A stretch of DNA of 64,000 nucleotides from CAZRSW01 sp964602845 (GTDB lineage: Bacteria > Chloroflexota > Dehalococcoidia > Lucifugimonadales > UBA826): assembly GCA_964602845.1 (NCBI GenBank), contig CAZRSW010000004.1, positions 62,001 to 126,000 on the forward strand, written 5' to 3'. Within the stretch, counting starts at the first letter, position 1. Every line of letters begins with the position of its first letter. The translations under genes were made by a program, and so were the position numbers. Shown piece after piece: positions 17,653 to 27,130 of this stretch. The notes beneath the pieces are model-generated. The model had not been told where the DNA came from. It did no database searches and was given only the letters and a program-made list of their open reading frames with translations.

Positions 17653-18636
17653 ATGACTATCTTAACTGTCATCGAAGCGGTAAGAGATGCCATGCGAGAG
17701 GAGATGGTCAGAGATAACAATGTGCTGATAATGGGTGAGGACATAGGGTCCAGAGGAGGGGTCTTCCTTGCAACTGATGGATTCCAAAAAGAGTTCGGCG
17801 AGGAAAGAATTATTGATACACCCTTAGCAGAATCCTCGATCGTCGGCATAGCTCTAGGAGCCGCCATGAGTGGAATGCGACCCATCGCTGAGATAGAGTT
17901 TGCCGATTTCATATGGCCAACCATAAATCAAGTCGTTGGTGAAGCCGCACGTGTCCGCTATGGCACCAACGGCAAGTTGCACGCGCCCATGGTACTACGT
18001 GCGCCGCAGGGGGGCGGTGTACGGGGAGGTTTATACCATTCACAAAGTGTTGAAGCTATTTTTGCACATACCCCTGGCCTCAAAGTGGTGGCCCCAGCAA
18101 CTCCATTTGACGCCAAAGGTTTGCTAAAATCCGCTATAAGAGACGATGATCCCGTTATTTTCCTGGAACACAAACGAACATACAGACTTGTACGGGGTGA
18201 GGTGCCTGACCAAGAATTTACTATCCCAATTGGGAAGGGAGACGTAAAACGTCAGGGTTCAGACATAACCGTGGTCACATACGGCCTTATGGTGCATCAC
18301 TGTATAGAGGCTGCTACAGATTTGGCAAGCGATGGAATTAGCGTGGAGATCATTGACTTACGTTCCCTTCGCCCAATAGATTTCGACTTGATTCTCGCTA
18401 GCGTGAAAAAGACCGGTAAAATATTGATAGTACATGAAGATAATAAGATTCTCGGAGTTGGCGCCGAGATAGCGGCACTGGTTTCGGAAAAAGCATTTGA
18501 ATACCTTGACGGACCCGTTATGAGGTTGGCTGGACCCGAAGTTCCTGCGATGCCATTCAGCCCACCATTAGAGGAAATGTACATGGTGAATTCTGACAAG
18601 ATACTAAGCTCGATCAAACAACTGATGACGTATTGA
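17653..18636 (+). CDS. 2-oxoacid (branched-chain type) dehydrogenase E1 beta
   Basis: This is the beta partner of the E1 heterotetramer, 327 residues, of normal length. It starts with the usual LTVIEAVRDAMREEM and carries MGEDIGSRGGVF, DTPLAESSIVGIALGAA, and PQGGGVRGGLYHSQS with the family's conserved histidine. The C-terminal transketolase domain follows (IEIIDLRSLRPIDFD, LIVHED). The gene is 15 bases after E1alpha and 7 before E2. It acts with them in the cytoplasm to make branched-chain or related acyl-CoA. Confidence 0.94.
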   Translation: MTILTVIEAVRDAMREEMVRDNNVLIMGEDIGSRGGVFLATDGFQKEFGEERIIDTPLAESSIVGIALGAAMSGMRPIAEIEFADFIWPTINQVVGEAARVRYGTNGKLHAPMVLRAPQGGGVRGGLYHSQSVEAIFAHTPGLKVVAPATPFDAKGLLKSAIRDDDPVIFLEHKRTYRLVRGEVPDQEFTIPIGKGDVKRQGSDITVVTYGLMVHHCIEAATDLASDGISVEIIDLRSLRPIDFDLILASVKKTGKILIVHEDNKILGVGAEIAALVSEKAFEYLDGPVMRLAGPEVPAMPFSPPLEEMYMVNSDKILSSIKQLMTY

Positions 18637-18643
18637 GGTAAAT

Positions 18644-19942
18644 ATGAGAATTGAACTACCCCAAGTAGGAGAATCAGTAACAGAAGGAACAATAAGTAAG
18701 TGGCTCAAGTCAGTGGGAGACCAAGTCAACAAATATGAACCGTTACTTGAGTTAATTACAGACAAGGTAACCATGGAGATCCCCTCGCCTGTAACTGGCA
18801 TCCTAAAAAGTACACTCGCTGAAGAAGGCGAGACAGTCCCAATGGGTAATATTATCGCTGAAATCGATCCGATAGACAAAGGGGGAATTGACCCTGTAGA
18901 TGAAACTATGGATAGAGCCCCGTCAACGGCAATCGACAGAACAGGAGTACTACTCAAAAATACTGAACCAGTAGGCCCAACAGGGTCTGGGGGACCAAAA
19001 AACCGGGACACGACACCATCTACCCATAATCCCAATAGAACAAAGGTGAGATATTCTCCTGCCGTCTTGAGGCTAGCAACTCAAAATGGTCTCAACTTAT
19101 CAAAATTGAAGGGAACCGGAATCAATGGGCGGATAACCAAAAAAGATGTCCTAAGTTACTTGAATACTGGAAACAATGATCAAGAAATACCACAACAAGG
19201 CATTAGGCACGAGGGCGAACGGAACGGACCTAAATGGTCAGATTCGAAATCCCAAAAGATACCACTCAACCCAATACGTAAGTCAATTGCCGAGAACATG
19301 GCGAAAAGTTCAAATAATATACCCGATGCATGGACCATGGTAGAGGTAGACGTATCTGGTTTAGTCAGACTTCGGCAAGAGCTTAAGGAGACTTTTCGAG
19401 CGAAAAACAAAATTAGTCTTACATATCTTCCCTTTGTTGCTGATGCTGTAGCCAAATCTCTAAAGAAGAATCCGATCCTGAATTCGTCATGGGACGAGGA
19501 CACAATTATTTTAAAGGAAGAAATCAATATAGGAATCGCTGTTGCAACATCGAAAGGACTTTTGGTACCAGTGATCCATCAAGCCGATACATTCAATATT
19601 TCAGACCTAGCGCAAAAGTCATCCGACCTCGCCAAAAAGGCCAGAGAGGGAACCCTTGATATTAGTGATATACAGGGGGGCACTTTCACACTGAACAATA
19701 CCGGAGCGTTAGGATCAGTATTGTCTAAACCAATTATCAATCATCCTCAGGCGGCAATAATGACAACGGAATCCATCGTTAGGAAACCAGTAGTTATAAG
19801 CGACGGGATTTCGATCCGAGACATGATGAATATATGCGTATCTTTTGATCACAGAATCATGGATGGCTATGAAGTCAGTCAGTTCACTTCGTCTGTGAAA
19901 ACCATTCTTGAAAACATCGATCATCATACCCTCATTGATTAA
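18644..19942 (+). CDS. 2-oxoacid dehydrogenase E2, dihydrolipoyl acyltransferase
   Basis: E2 forms the core of the complex and moves the acyl group from lipoate to CoA. Of its 432 residues, the N-terminal lipoyl domain holds Lys41 in TDKV as the lipoylation site. A proline- and threonine-rich linker follows, then a peripheral-subunit binding domain at about 127-166 (YSPAVLRLATQNGLNL, GTGINGRITKKDV). The catalytic domain ends with DHRIMDGYE, where His403 and Asp407 are the active-site pair. There is one lipoyl domain only. The E3 gene (lpd) is not in this window. Confidence 0.95.
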   Translation: MRIELPQVGESVTEGTISKWLKSVGDQVNKYEPLLELITDKVTMEIPSPVTGILKSTLAEEGETVPMGNIIAEIDPIDKGGIDPVDETMDRAPSTAIDRTGVLLKNTEPVGPTGSGGPKNRDTTPSTHNPNRTKVRYSPAVLRLATQNGLNLSKLKGTGINGRITKKDVLSYLNTGNNDQEIPQQGIRHEGERNGPKWSDSKSQKIPLNPIRKSIAENMAKSSNNIPDAWTMVEVDVSGLVRLRQELKETFRAKNKISLTYLPFVADAVAKSLKKNPILNSSWDEDTIILKEEINIGIAVATSKGLLVPVIHQADTFNISDLAQKSSDLAKKAREGTLDISDIQGGTFTLNNTGALGSVLSKPIINHPQAAIMTTESIVRKPVVISDGISIRDMMNICVSFDHRIMDGYEVSQFTSSVKTILENIDHHTLID

Positions 19943-19947
19943 AAATT

Positions 19948-20625
19948 ATGGCCGCACTATTTAACATTAAAGCTGGTTATCACGGAATATTGCCTTTTCC
20001 GCAGGCCCTGGATCTACAACATGAGAAAGGTGAACTTGTTATCACCGGCGCCGATGATGATCAACTATTACTGCTCCAACACAACCATGTCTACACTTTG
20101 GGTCGCCGTGGGAGTAATGAAGATATTCTTATCGATGACAAAGGATTATATCAAAGAGGTATAGAGATATTTAACACAGATAGAGGTGGTGAAGTAACCT
20201 ATCACGGTCCAGGACAGCTGGTAGTGTATCCCATCATAAACTTGAAGAGATGTGGTCTGGGGCCAATACAATATCTTCGTAAAATAGAAAAAGTCATAGT
20301 AAATGTGCTTCGCCGAGGTGGTTTGAATCCCGAGACCAAGGGCCTCCCTACGGGAGTCTGGATAGGCAAATCCAAAATAGCATCTATTGGCGTTAAAATC
20401 AGGAAGAGTACTACATTTCATGGATTTGCCCTGAACGTAACTACAGACTTGACATATTTCGACCATATTGTGGCGTGCGGCATTCCAAATGCCTGCTCAA
20501 CTTCTGTAGCTGAAGAGGCGAACAAGAATCCAAATTTTATGGAAATCACTAACATGACGGCGGTGGAATTTGCTAACGTCTTTGGTTACTCACTAAATTG
20601 GGAAAAAGGCCTAGAACCCAAATAG
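19948..20625 (+). CDS. lipB: octanoyl-[ACP]:protein N-octanoyltransferase LipB
   Basis: LipB transfers octanoate from acyl carrier protein to lipoyl domains, the first step of lipoate synthesis. The 225-residue protein shows LLLLQHNHVYTLGRRG, DRGGEVTYHGPGQLVVYPI, and GKSKIASIGVKI with the conserved lysine. Cys177 in VACGI is the catalytic cysteine. It starts 5 bases after the E2 stop, so the enzyme that lipoylates E2 is made with its substrate. The partner LipA, needed for sulfur insertion, is not here. Confidence 0.95.
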   Translation: MAALFNIKAGYHGILPFPQALDLQHEKGELVITGADDDQLLLLQHNHVYTLGRRGSNEDILIDDKGLYQRGIEIFNTDRGGEVTYHGPGQLVVYPIINLKRCGLGPIQYLRKIEKVIVNVLRRGGLNPETKGLPTGVWIGKSKIASIGVKIRKSTTFHGFALNVTTDLTYFDHIVACGIPNACSTSVAEEANKNPNFMEITNMTAVEFANVFGYSLNWEKGLEPK

Positions 20626-20771
20626 ACCAAGGTTTGACGCTAATATGAAAAAGATCTAAACTTTCGCCCACTGCAGGTTGATGGGTCGGCCTTACAGTTG
20701 CTCAAAGAACGATCAAAATGTTTCGGAACCCTTACTAATGCAGAAGCTGATTAAGTAGAAGGGGGATCGCA

Positions 20772-22391
20772 ATGCTAGATAGCGTGTCGTTTAAGAACCT
20801 AAACCCAATTTCATTCCTTGATAGAAGCTCATTTGTTTATCCCGATAAACCAGCTATTATATATGGCGATTTAACCTATACCTACGCAGAGATGGCGACT
20901 CGAGTAAATGCCTTAGCAGGTGCCCTATTGAGCGAAGGTGTAGAGAAGGGTGATAGGGTGGCCTTTCTGGTACCAAATACGCCAGCCATGCTCGAAGGTC
21001 ACTATGGGCCACTAAAGATCGGTGCTGTCCTTGTTGCGATTAACATTCGCCTCTCAGCACGGGAAATTTCTTTTATCTTGAATCATTCCGGAGCGAAAGT
21101 TTTGGTCTTTGACTCAGAATTTGCAGATTTAGTCAAATCTATCAAGGACCAAACCCAGGGAGTACTACGATACGTACAAGTTGTGGATACCGCTCCGAAA
21201 TCCGATGACATCGATGGCCCTGAATACGAGGAATTTCTTGCTTCATCACCGATTGGTGAGCATCGCAGAAGCCTAGATTCCGAAACCGACGCTATCGCGA
21301 TTAACTATACTTCGGGAACTACGGGATTGCCTAAAGGTGTTCAATACCACGCACGAGGAGCTTATCTCAACGCGCTTGGAGAAGTGATGGAGTGCGGAAT
21401 GAACTGGCGAGGCATTTACCTATGGACCTTACCTATGTTCCACTGCAATGGGTGGTGCTTTACTTGGGGAGTTACGGCCCTAGGAGCTACGCATGTGTGC
21501 TTGAGAAAAGTCAATCCAAAAGAAATTTATGAAATAATCAAATTGAGGCAAGTAACGCACATGTGTTGTGCACCAACCATACTGACCTCCATGTACTCAG
21601 CAGATGAATCCACTGGCCAAGATTTATCCGGCTTAACAATAGTCACAGCAGGTGCACCGCCTGCGCCTCAAGTAATCAGAAGCATGGAAGACATGGGAGC
21701 ATATGTTCATCATGCATATGGACTCACAGAAACATATGGCCCTCACACAATATGTGCGCCTCAGCTATCTTGGGACAATCTAACCGCTGAAGATCAAGCG
21801 AAACTCAAGAGCCGACAGGGCGTACCATTTGTGATAGCAGATACAGGGCTACGAGTCGTGGACTCTGAAATGAACGATGTCGCCCGAGACGGCAAAGAAA
21901 TGGGAGAGGTAGTTATGAGAGGTAACAATGTCATGTCAGGCTACTTCAACGATCCAGCCGCATCATCAAAAGCTTTTGACGGCGGATGGTTCCACTCAGG
22001 AGATTTGGCAGTATGGCATCCAGACGGCTATATCGAGCTTCAGGACAGAGCAAAAGACGTGATAATTTCAGGTGGAGAAAATATATCCAGCCAGGAAGTA
22101 GAAAAAATTATAATGGAACATAGTGGAGTCCTAGAAGTTTGTGTGGTTGGAGTCCCTGACGACCAATGGGGAGAAGTCCCCAAAGCTTTTATAGTGAGAA
22201 GAGCAGGATCGAATGTAACAGAAACGGATATTATAGATTTTACCCGAGAGAGGATCGCACACTACAAAGCACCCAAACATGTCGAATTCGGTGAACTCCC
22301 TAAGACGGCTACCGGGAAAATACAGAAATATGTCCTGAGAGACCTCGAGTGGAAAGGGAAAGAAAAGCGCATACAGGGATCAACCCTGTGA
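20772..22391 (+). CDS. AMP-dependent acyl-CoA synthetase
   Basis: This 539-residue member of the ANL superfamily activates a carboxylic acid with ATP and joins it to CoA. The P-loop-like motif YTSGTTGLPKGV is at 179-190, YGLTETYGP near 316, and the hinge and adenylate-binding block GWFHSGDLAVWHPDGY near 412. Lys516 in TATGK is the catalytic lysine. TLPMFHCNGWCF is typical of the medium/long-chain and methylthiopropionyl-CoA ligase groups. The substrate is not readable; activation of a fatty or branched acid fits the neighbouring complex. An AAGGGGG ribosome site precedes the ATG. It converges with phoU, 39 bases away. Confidence 0.9.
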   Translation: MLDSVSFKNLNPISFLDRSSFVYPDKPAIIYGDLTYTYAEMATRVNALAGALLSEGVEKGDRVAFLVPNTPAMLEGHYGPLKIGAVLVAINIRLSAREISFILNHSGAKVLVFDSEFADLVKSIKDQTQGVLRYVQVVDTAPKSDDIDGPEYEEFLASSPIGEHRRSLDSETDAIAINYTSGTTGLPKGVQYHARGAYLNALGEVMECGMNWRGIYLWTLPMFHCNGWCFTWGVTALGATHVCLRKVNPKEIYEIIKLRQVTHMCCAPTILTSMYSADESTGQDLSGLTIVTAGAPPAPQVIRSMEDMGAYVHHAYGLTETYGPHTICAPQLSWDNLTAEDQAKLKSRQGVPFVIADTGLRVVDSEMNDVARDGKEMGEVVMRGNNVMSGYFNDPAASSKAFDGGWFHSGDLAVWHPDGYIELQDRAKDVIISGGENISSQEVEKIIMEHSGVLEVCVVGVPDDQWGEVPKAFIVRRAGSNVTETDIIDFTRERIAHYKAPKHVEFGELPKTATGKIQKYVLRDLEWKGKEKRIQGSTL

Positions 22392-22430
22392 TCTAATAAC
22401 TAAATTTAACGGATCAGAAGACATTATTGA

Positions 22431-23081
22431 CTACCAATCTGCTGATTTGCCAGTAACCATATATGTTACTCTCTCAGCAATATTGGTCGTTCTGTCTGCA
22501 ACTCTCTCTAAATCATGTGCCACCCATAGTAGATATGTCGCCCTCTCTATCGTTGAAGGATCAGCCATCATATAAGTCAGCAATTCTCTGTATACCTGCT
22601 CATACATAGAATCAACTTCGTCGTCGTCCTTACACACCGATAACGCCATATTAACGTCTTTTTCGACATATGCCTTCAGGCTTCGCCTTAGCATATCTCC
22701 AGCTTTGTCAGCCATTCTAGGTATGTCTATTAGAGGTTTGAGAGGAGGTAAATCTCCCATGGAAATACTTATCTTACCGATGCCTTCCGCATAATCTCCC
22801 ATTCTTTCCAACTCATTGACTATCAACAAAGCAGACACGATCACTCGCAGATCCCCAGCCATAGGAGCCTCTAAGGCGATAAGCTCAATGCACAATTCTT
22901 CTACAGATTGCTGTTTCTCATCTATGACGTCATCATCTCTTACAACCTCCTGAGATCCGTCAATATCTCTACGCTTCAAGCAGTCGACAGATTTGAATAA
23001 TGCTTTTTCAACCATGCTTCCCATTTCAACCACACTGTCCTGCATGAATTCTAAGTTTCTAGCAAAATCTCCTCTCGGCAT
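22431..23081 (-). CDS. phoU: phosphate uptake regulator PhoU
   Basis: PhoU links the Pst transporter to the PhoR kinase and represses the phosphate regulon when phosphate is plentiful. The 216 residues form two PhoU three-helix repeats. The metal-binding type segments are visible as VNELERMGDYAEGI in the first repeat and VAHDLERVADRTTNIAE in the second. It is the last gene of the pst operon, 11 bases after pstB. The start MPRGDFARNLEFMQDSV is of normal length for the family. Confidence 0.95.
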   Translation of the reverse strand: MPRGDFARNLEFMQDSVVEMGSMVEKALFKSVDCLKRRDIDGSQEVVRDDDVIDEKQQSVEELCIELIALEAPMAGDLRVIVSALLIVNELERMGDYAEGIGKISISMGDLPPLKPLIDIPRMADKAGDMLRRSLKAYVEKDVNMALSVCKDDDEVDSMYEQVYRELLTYMMADPSTIERATYLLWVAHDLERVADRTTNIAERVTYMVTGKSADW

Positions 23082-23092
23082 AATGACTCTCC

Positions 23093-23869
23093 TTAGCTGA
23101 ATCTACCGGTTATATATTCTTCCGTTTGTTCATTAGCAGGATTTGTAAAGATTTTCTGAGTATCATCGTGTTCAACCAGATAACCCGCGCGATCCTCACC
23201 AACCATAAAGAACGCTGTTTCATCAGAAACACGGGCTGCTTGCTGCATGTTATGAGTGACTATCACAATAGTATATTGTTGTTTTAAATCCCGTATTAGA
23301 TCTTCAATTGCTAAAGTAGCTATTGGGTCTAAAGCTGATGCGGGTTCATCCATCAATAAAACCTCTGGTTGAACTGCAAGCGCGCGGGCAATACAGAGGC
23401 GTTGCTGTTGCCCCCCTGATAATGTAAAGGCACTGTCCGTTAATCTGTCTTTAACCTCGTTCCACAAAGCTGCCTGAACTAGTGATTTTTCGACAGCTTC
23501 ATCCATATCGCCTTTGAATCCATTGACCTTTAGACCAAATGCAACATTTTGATATATAGACTTAGGAAATGGATTAGGTTTCTGAAAAACCATTCCAATT
23601 CTAGATCGTATATCAGTAGGATCGACTTCTGATGTGTACAGATTAACGTTCCTGAAAAGAATTTCACCTTTGACCGCAGCCCCAACGATTAGATCATTCA
23701 TCCGATTAAGACATCTGAGATAAGTACTTTTCCCACAGCCAGAGGGACCAATCAAAGCTGTTATGCTGTGGCCTTTTATCTCCATACTGACATTTTTCAC
23801 AGCTAGGAATTCGCCATAGAAGACATCCAGGTTATTTACTGATATAACTACCTCATCCGCAGTATCCAA
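23093..23869 (-). CDS. pstB: phosphate ABC transporter ATP-binding protein PstB
   Basis: PstB hydrolyses ATP to drive high-affinity phosphate import. The 258-residue protein has Walker A GPSGCGKS at 41-48, the Q-loop in GMVFQKPNPFPKSI, the ABC signature LSGGQQQR, Walker B VLLMDEP and the switch histidine in IVTHNM. The phosphate-specific EYITGRFS tail ends the protein. It lies between pstA (33 bases upstream) and phoU. Confidence 0.97.
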   Translation of the reverse strand: MDTADEVVISVNNLDVFYGEFLAVKNVSMEIKGHSITALIGPSGCGKSTYLRCLNRMNDLIVGAAVKGEILFRNVNLYTSEVDPTDIRSRIGMVFQKPNPFPKSIYQNVAFGLKVNGFKGDMDEAVEKSLVQAALWNEVKDRLTDSAFTLSGGQQQRLCIARALAVQPEVLLMDEPASALDPIATLAIEDLIRDLKQQYTIVIVTHNMQQAARVSDETAFFMVGEDRAGYLVEHDDTQKIFTNPANEQTEEYITGRFS

Positions 23870-23902
23870 TTTATCTCCTTATAAACTTCAACGCTGACTT
23901 TA

Positions 23903-24784
23903 TTATTCCTCGGATCGAGCCTGATACCTGTTCCTAAGATATACAGCAACAGCATTCATTGAGAGCAAGATAATTAACAGAACAATTATTCCTGCAGCGG
24001 CTAGGCCACGAAATTCTTCTTGTGGCCTGGCTATCCAGTTGAAAATTTGTATAGGCAATACGGTAAATCTTTCCATTGGATTACTTGGAATGAAGGTAAG
24101 ATAAACCAACGCACTAATAGCGATTACTGGCGCGGCTTCACCAATAGCCCTCGACAAAGCTAGGATTGTACCAGTTAGTATGCCAGGGATCGCTGAAGGA
24201 AGCACAACTCCCTTTATCACTTGCCACTGGTCCGCACCCATTGCGTAGGCACCCTGTCTATAGGAATCAGGCACGGCTCGTATGGCTTCTCTAGAAGAAA
24301 GGATGACGATCGGCAAAACCAATAAGGAAAGCGTTAATGCTCCCGCTAATATACTACGACCCATATTCATCCAATATACAAATAAAGCCAACCCCAATAA
24401 ACCGTAGACTATGGAAGGCACTCCAGCCAAATTAGCCACATTGATCTCGAGTATTTTGGTGAATATATTCCTTGGAGCATACTCTTCCAAATAGATAGCA
24501 GCCCCCACTCCAACTGGAACAGTAAAAATAGCGGTCATGAACATAATCCAAACCGTACCCACCAAGGCCGAAAACAACCCTGCTTCCTCCGGATGTCTTG
24601 AGGGATAATCTGTCACAAATTGCCAACTCAGCCAGGGCAACCCTTTGTCAAGAACATCAAATATTAAAATCGCAAGTCCTAGCACACCGATACATACAGA
24701 AATAAGTAGTATGCCGTAAATCAAGGGACCTAAGAATTTTCTGGCTTTTCTGTTTGGCGTCATACCAACAAACTCAGACCCCAT
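23903..24784 (-). CDS. pstA: phosphate ABC transporter permease PstA
   Basis: PstA is one of the two membrane subunits of the Pst phosphate importer. The 293 residues form about six membrane helices. The EAA loop that contacts PstB reads EAIRAVPDSYRQGAYAMGA, followed by VVLPSAIPGILTG. PVGVGAAIYLEEYAP is a typical family segment. It starts one base after pstC ends, so translation is probably coupled. Confidence 0.95.
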   Translation of the reverse strand: MGSEFVGMTPNRKARKFLGPLIYGILLISVCIGVLGLAILIFDVLDKGLPWLSWQFVTDYPSRHPEEAGLFSALVGTVWIMFMTAIFTVPVGVGAAIYLEEYAPRNIFTKILEINVANLAGVPSIVYGLLGLALFVYWMNMGRSILAGALTLSLLVLPIVILSSREAIRAVPDSYRQGAYAMGADQWQVIKGVVLPSAIPGILTGTILALSRAIGEAAPVIAISALVYLTFIPSNPMERFTVLPIQIFNWIARPQEEFRGLAAAGIIVLLIILLSMNAVAVYLRNRYQARSEE

Positions 24785-24785
24785 C

Positions 24786-25694
24786 CTAATATACCTCCCT
24801 AAAACGCCTTACTACCCAGAATCCAAACAAATTCATAATCAATGTAATGAAGAATAAAATCAAACCAACAGCAAAGATGGTGTTGTATTCCAGGGACCCT
24901 ACCGGCGCTTCCCCCAAACTTAACTGTACAATATACGCGGTCATCGTCTGTATACTCTCTAAAGGATTCAAGGTCATTCTAGGTGTAGCCCCAGCTGCGA
25001 TTGTAACCAGCATAGTCTCTCCAATAGCCCGAGATATTGCCAAGACGAAGGCAGCTATTATGCCCGATAAAGCTGCCGGAACTACCACTCTTAAACTTAC
25101 CTCATACCGGGTCGCACCTAATGCATAAGCAGCCTCCCTGAGGTTTCTAGGCACAGCCACCATCGCATCCTCACTTAGGGAAGATACCATAGGGATAATC
25201 ATAACGCCCATCACCAACCCGGCACTCAGGGCATTAAAAATCAACATCTCTGGTATTACATTTTGAAGATGGGGTGTGACAAAGGTTAGTGCAAAATATC
25301 CGTAAACAACAGTAGGTATTCCCGCGAGTATTTCGAGGACCGGTTTGATAATCCTCCGTACCAAATCTGGAGCATACTCAGACAGAAAAATCGCTGTCAT
25401 CAAGCCAACAGGAAGAGCGACAAGAGCAGCTATCACTGTAACTAACAAGGTGCCAGAAACCAACGGTAAAACTCCGTAGGATCTAGGCTTCAAAATTGGC
25501 GTCCACCGTGTACCTGTTAAGAAATCCCATAACGAAACCTCAGTGAAGAAGCTAAAGGCTTGGTAAATCAAAGTGAATAGTATCCCCACTGTGGTAAATA
25601 TAGACAACACCGCGCAGGAAAAGAAGACCCATCTTACGATGGTCCCTTCCAAACGAACCATTTGCCTCTTATTACGATCTTTTAGAACAGACAC
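24786..25694 (-). CDS. pstC: phosphate ABC transporter permease PstC
   Basis: PstC is the second membrane subunit of the Pst importer. It is a 302-residue protein with about six helices; the first is at roughly residues 22-48. The coupling loop reads DAMVAVPRNLREAAYALGA, followed by VVVPAALSGI, and LPVGLMTAIFLSEYAP is a family segment. It lies 56 bases after pstS and one base before pstA in the same operon. Confidence 0.95.
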   Translation of the reverse strand: MSVLKDRNKRQMVRLEGTIVRWVFFSCAVLSIFTTVGILFTLIYQAFSFFTEVSLWDFLTGTRWTPILKPRSYGVLPLVSGTLLVTVIAALVALPVGLMTAIFLSEYAPDLVRRIIKPVLEILAGIPTVVYGYFALTFVTPHLQNVIPEMLIFNALSAGLVMGVMIIPMVSSLSEDAMVAVPRNLREAAYALGATRYEVSLRVVVPAALSGIIAAFVLAISRAIGETMLVTIAAGATPRMTLNPLESIQTMTAYIVQLSLGEAPVGSLEYNTIFAVGLILFFITLIMNLFGFWVVRRFREVY

Positions 25695-25750
25695 TACTTC
25701 CAGTAAATCAGTCCCCTATCGGTTTGTTTACTTTCAAAACCCACCCCATA

Positions 25751-26698
25751 TCACTTCAGTTTATTTCTATTCTCCTCATACACAGAGACATCAGATGATA
25801 CGTATCCCACTTCGTTAGTTAACTCAGGACCATGATCCATATAGAAATCGACAAGTGCCTTAACCTCTGTCATCTTGTAACTCCCAATATTCACATATAT
25901 GAACAATGGTCTGGAAAGTGGTGAATACTCAGCCGAAGTAATTGTCTCAGGACTTGGCTTTACACACCCCGAACCACTGTCCACCGCAAGAACCTTCAGC
26001 TTATCCTCATTCTCCCGGTAGTAGGCATATCCAAAGTAACCCAGTGACCCTTTGTCTCCGGCTATACCCTGCACAAGAACATTGTCATCAGCACTAGCTG
26101 TATAGTCTGCACGCGACAACTGAACCTCACCCATTATCTCGTCTGTAAAGTAGTCGAATGTCCCTGAATCTGTATCAGGCCCATACAATCTCATCTTCTG
26201 GTCAGGGAACCCTGCCCTCACCTGGCTCCAGTTATTGATCTTGGAACCCGGCTCCCAGATCCTCTTCAACTCATCTGTAGTCAAACAATCCACAAAGTCA
26301 TTGGAAGAATTGACCATCACTGACAATCCGTCAGTGCCTAACCTGAGCTCAACATACTCGATACCATTCGCTTCCGCCTCACTTGTCTCCTTCGGATTTC
26401 TAATAAGTCGGGAGGCACCAGATATATCAGTCTCCCCAATAATGAATCTCTTAAATCCACCACCCGTACCTGAAACACCAACGTTAACTCTAACCTTGCC
26501 ATGTAACTTATTAAACTCTTCCGCTACTGCCTCAGAAATAGGATAAACCGTCGAAGATCCGTCAATCTCTATAGTGCCAGTCAGAGTCACATCGTCATCA
26601 TCACGTCCACCGCATCCAACAACCGTTAACAACAAAACACCAAGGGCTAAACTCGAGAAAATAAGAGCAGATTTATTTACGATGCTTGAGGAACGCAT
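25751..26698 (-). CDS. pstS: phosphate-binding lipoprotein PstS
   Basis: PstS captures phosphate outside the membrane and delivers it to PstCA. The 315-residue protein has a lipoprotein signal ending in VVGC, with Cys29 as the lipidation site. The phosphate-binding loop IDGSSTVYPI follows at about 43-52, and YGPDTDSGTFDYF in the middle supplies the second phosphate site (T/DSGT). It is the first gene of pstSCAB-phoU. A possible Pho box lies about 77 bases upstream of its start. Confidence 0.96.
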   Translation of the reverse strand: MRSSSIVNKSALIFSSLALGVLLLTVVGCGGRDDDDVTLTGTIEIDGSSTVYPISEAVAEEFNKLHGKVRVNVGVSGTGGGFKRFIIGETDISGASRLIRNPKETSEAEANGIEYVELRLGTDGLSVMVNSSNDFVDCLTTDELKRIWEPGSKINNWSQVRAGFPDQKMRLYGPDTDSGTFDYFTDEIMGEVQLSRADYTASADDNVLVQGIAGDKGSLGYFGYAYYRENEDKLKVLAVDSGSGCVKPSPETITSAEYSPLSRPLFIYVNIGSYKMTEVKALVDFYMDHGPELTNEVGYVSSDVSVYEENRNKLK

Positions 26699-26769
26699 TT
26701 TCGGTTTTCAAACCTCCGCATGTCTGTAAGTTATTTGTTCATCCGTACATGCAGATAAAACTGTAGGGC

Positions 26770-26791
26770 ATAGTATTTAACAGATTGTTAA
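26770..26791 (-). promoter_or_regulatory. possible Pho box and -10 element of the pst operon
   Basis: On the minus strand, TTAACA and TTAAAT hexamers lie 11 bases apart (26775-26791 region). They resemble the Gram-positive Pho box repeat TT(A/T/C)ACA. A TACTAT -10-like hexamer follows at once (26770-26775). Position, strand and the neighbouring phoB gene support it, but only the first hexamer matches exactly. Confidence 0.35.
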
Positions 26792-27020
26792 CGGTCGATT
26801 AAAATGCGATTAGCGAATTGTACTATCAGAGTATCAGGCCTTTACTTAAACGTTACGTTCTACGCCCATTGGTACTTATAAAAGACTTCAGCAAGGTTGC
26901 ATATTACCCATTCTTCTTTGGCAGTCTTCGATGGTTTGTGACCATAGGATCCGTTATTAAGCAAACATACAGAAGCACTGAGATTAAGCGATTAGACTTC
27001 CCCGACTGACTCATCAATCT

Positions 27021-27113
27021 CAAAAAATCAGGGTTTATCCGAGACGTAACAGGCTCATCAAACTTCATCACCCACTGGTCCACTGTGACCAGCGACCTAT
27101 CAGGGATAACCCC
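27021..27113 (-). terminator. structured terminator-like element between phoR and pstS
   Basis: On the minus strand GGGTTATCC (about 27105-27113) pairs with GGATAAACCC (about 27031-27040) through nine base pairs with one bulged A. This encloses an inner hairpin CTGGTC/GACCAG (27075-27092) and is followed two bases later by six T. It could end the phoB-phoR transcript. The long loop leaves room for a small structured RNA instead. Confidence 0.45.
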
Positions 27114-27130
27114 GTTAATCTTCGCCACCC

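Noticed and set aside
26904..27128. GTG-started 74-codon frame on the minus strand in the phoR-pstS spacer
   Set aside because: It overlaps the structured terminator-like element, its start lies next to the repeat at the gap edge, and no family is recognisable.
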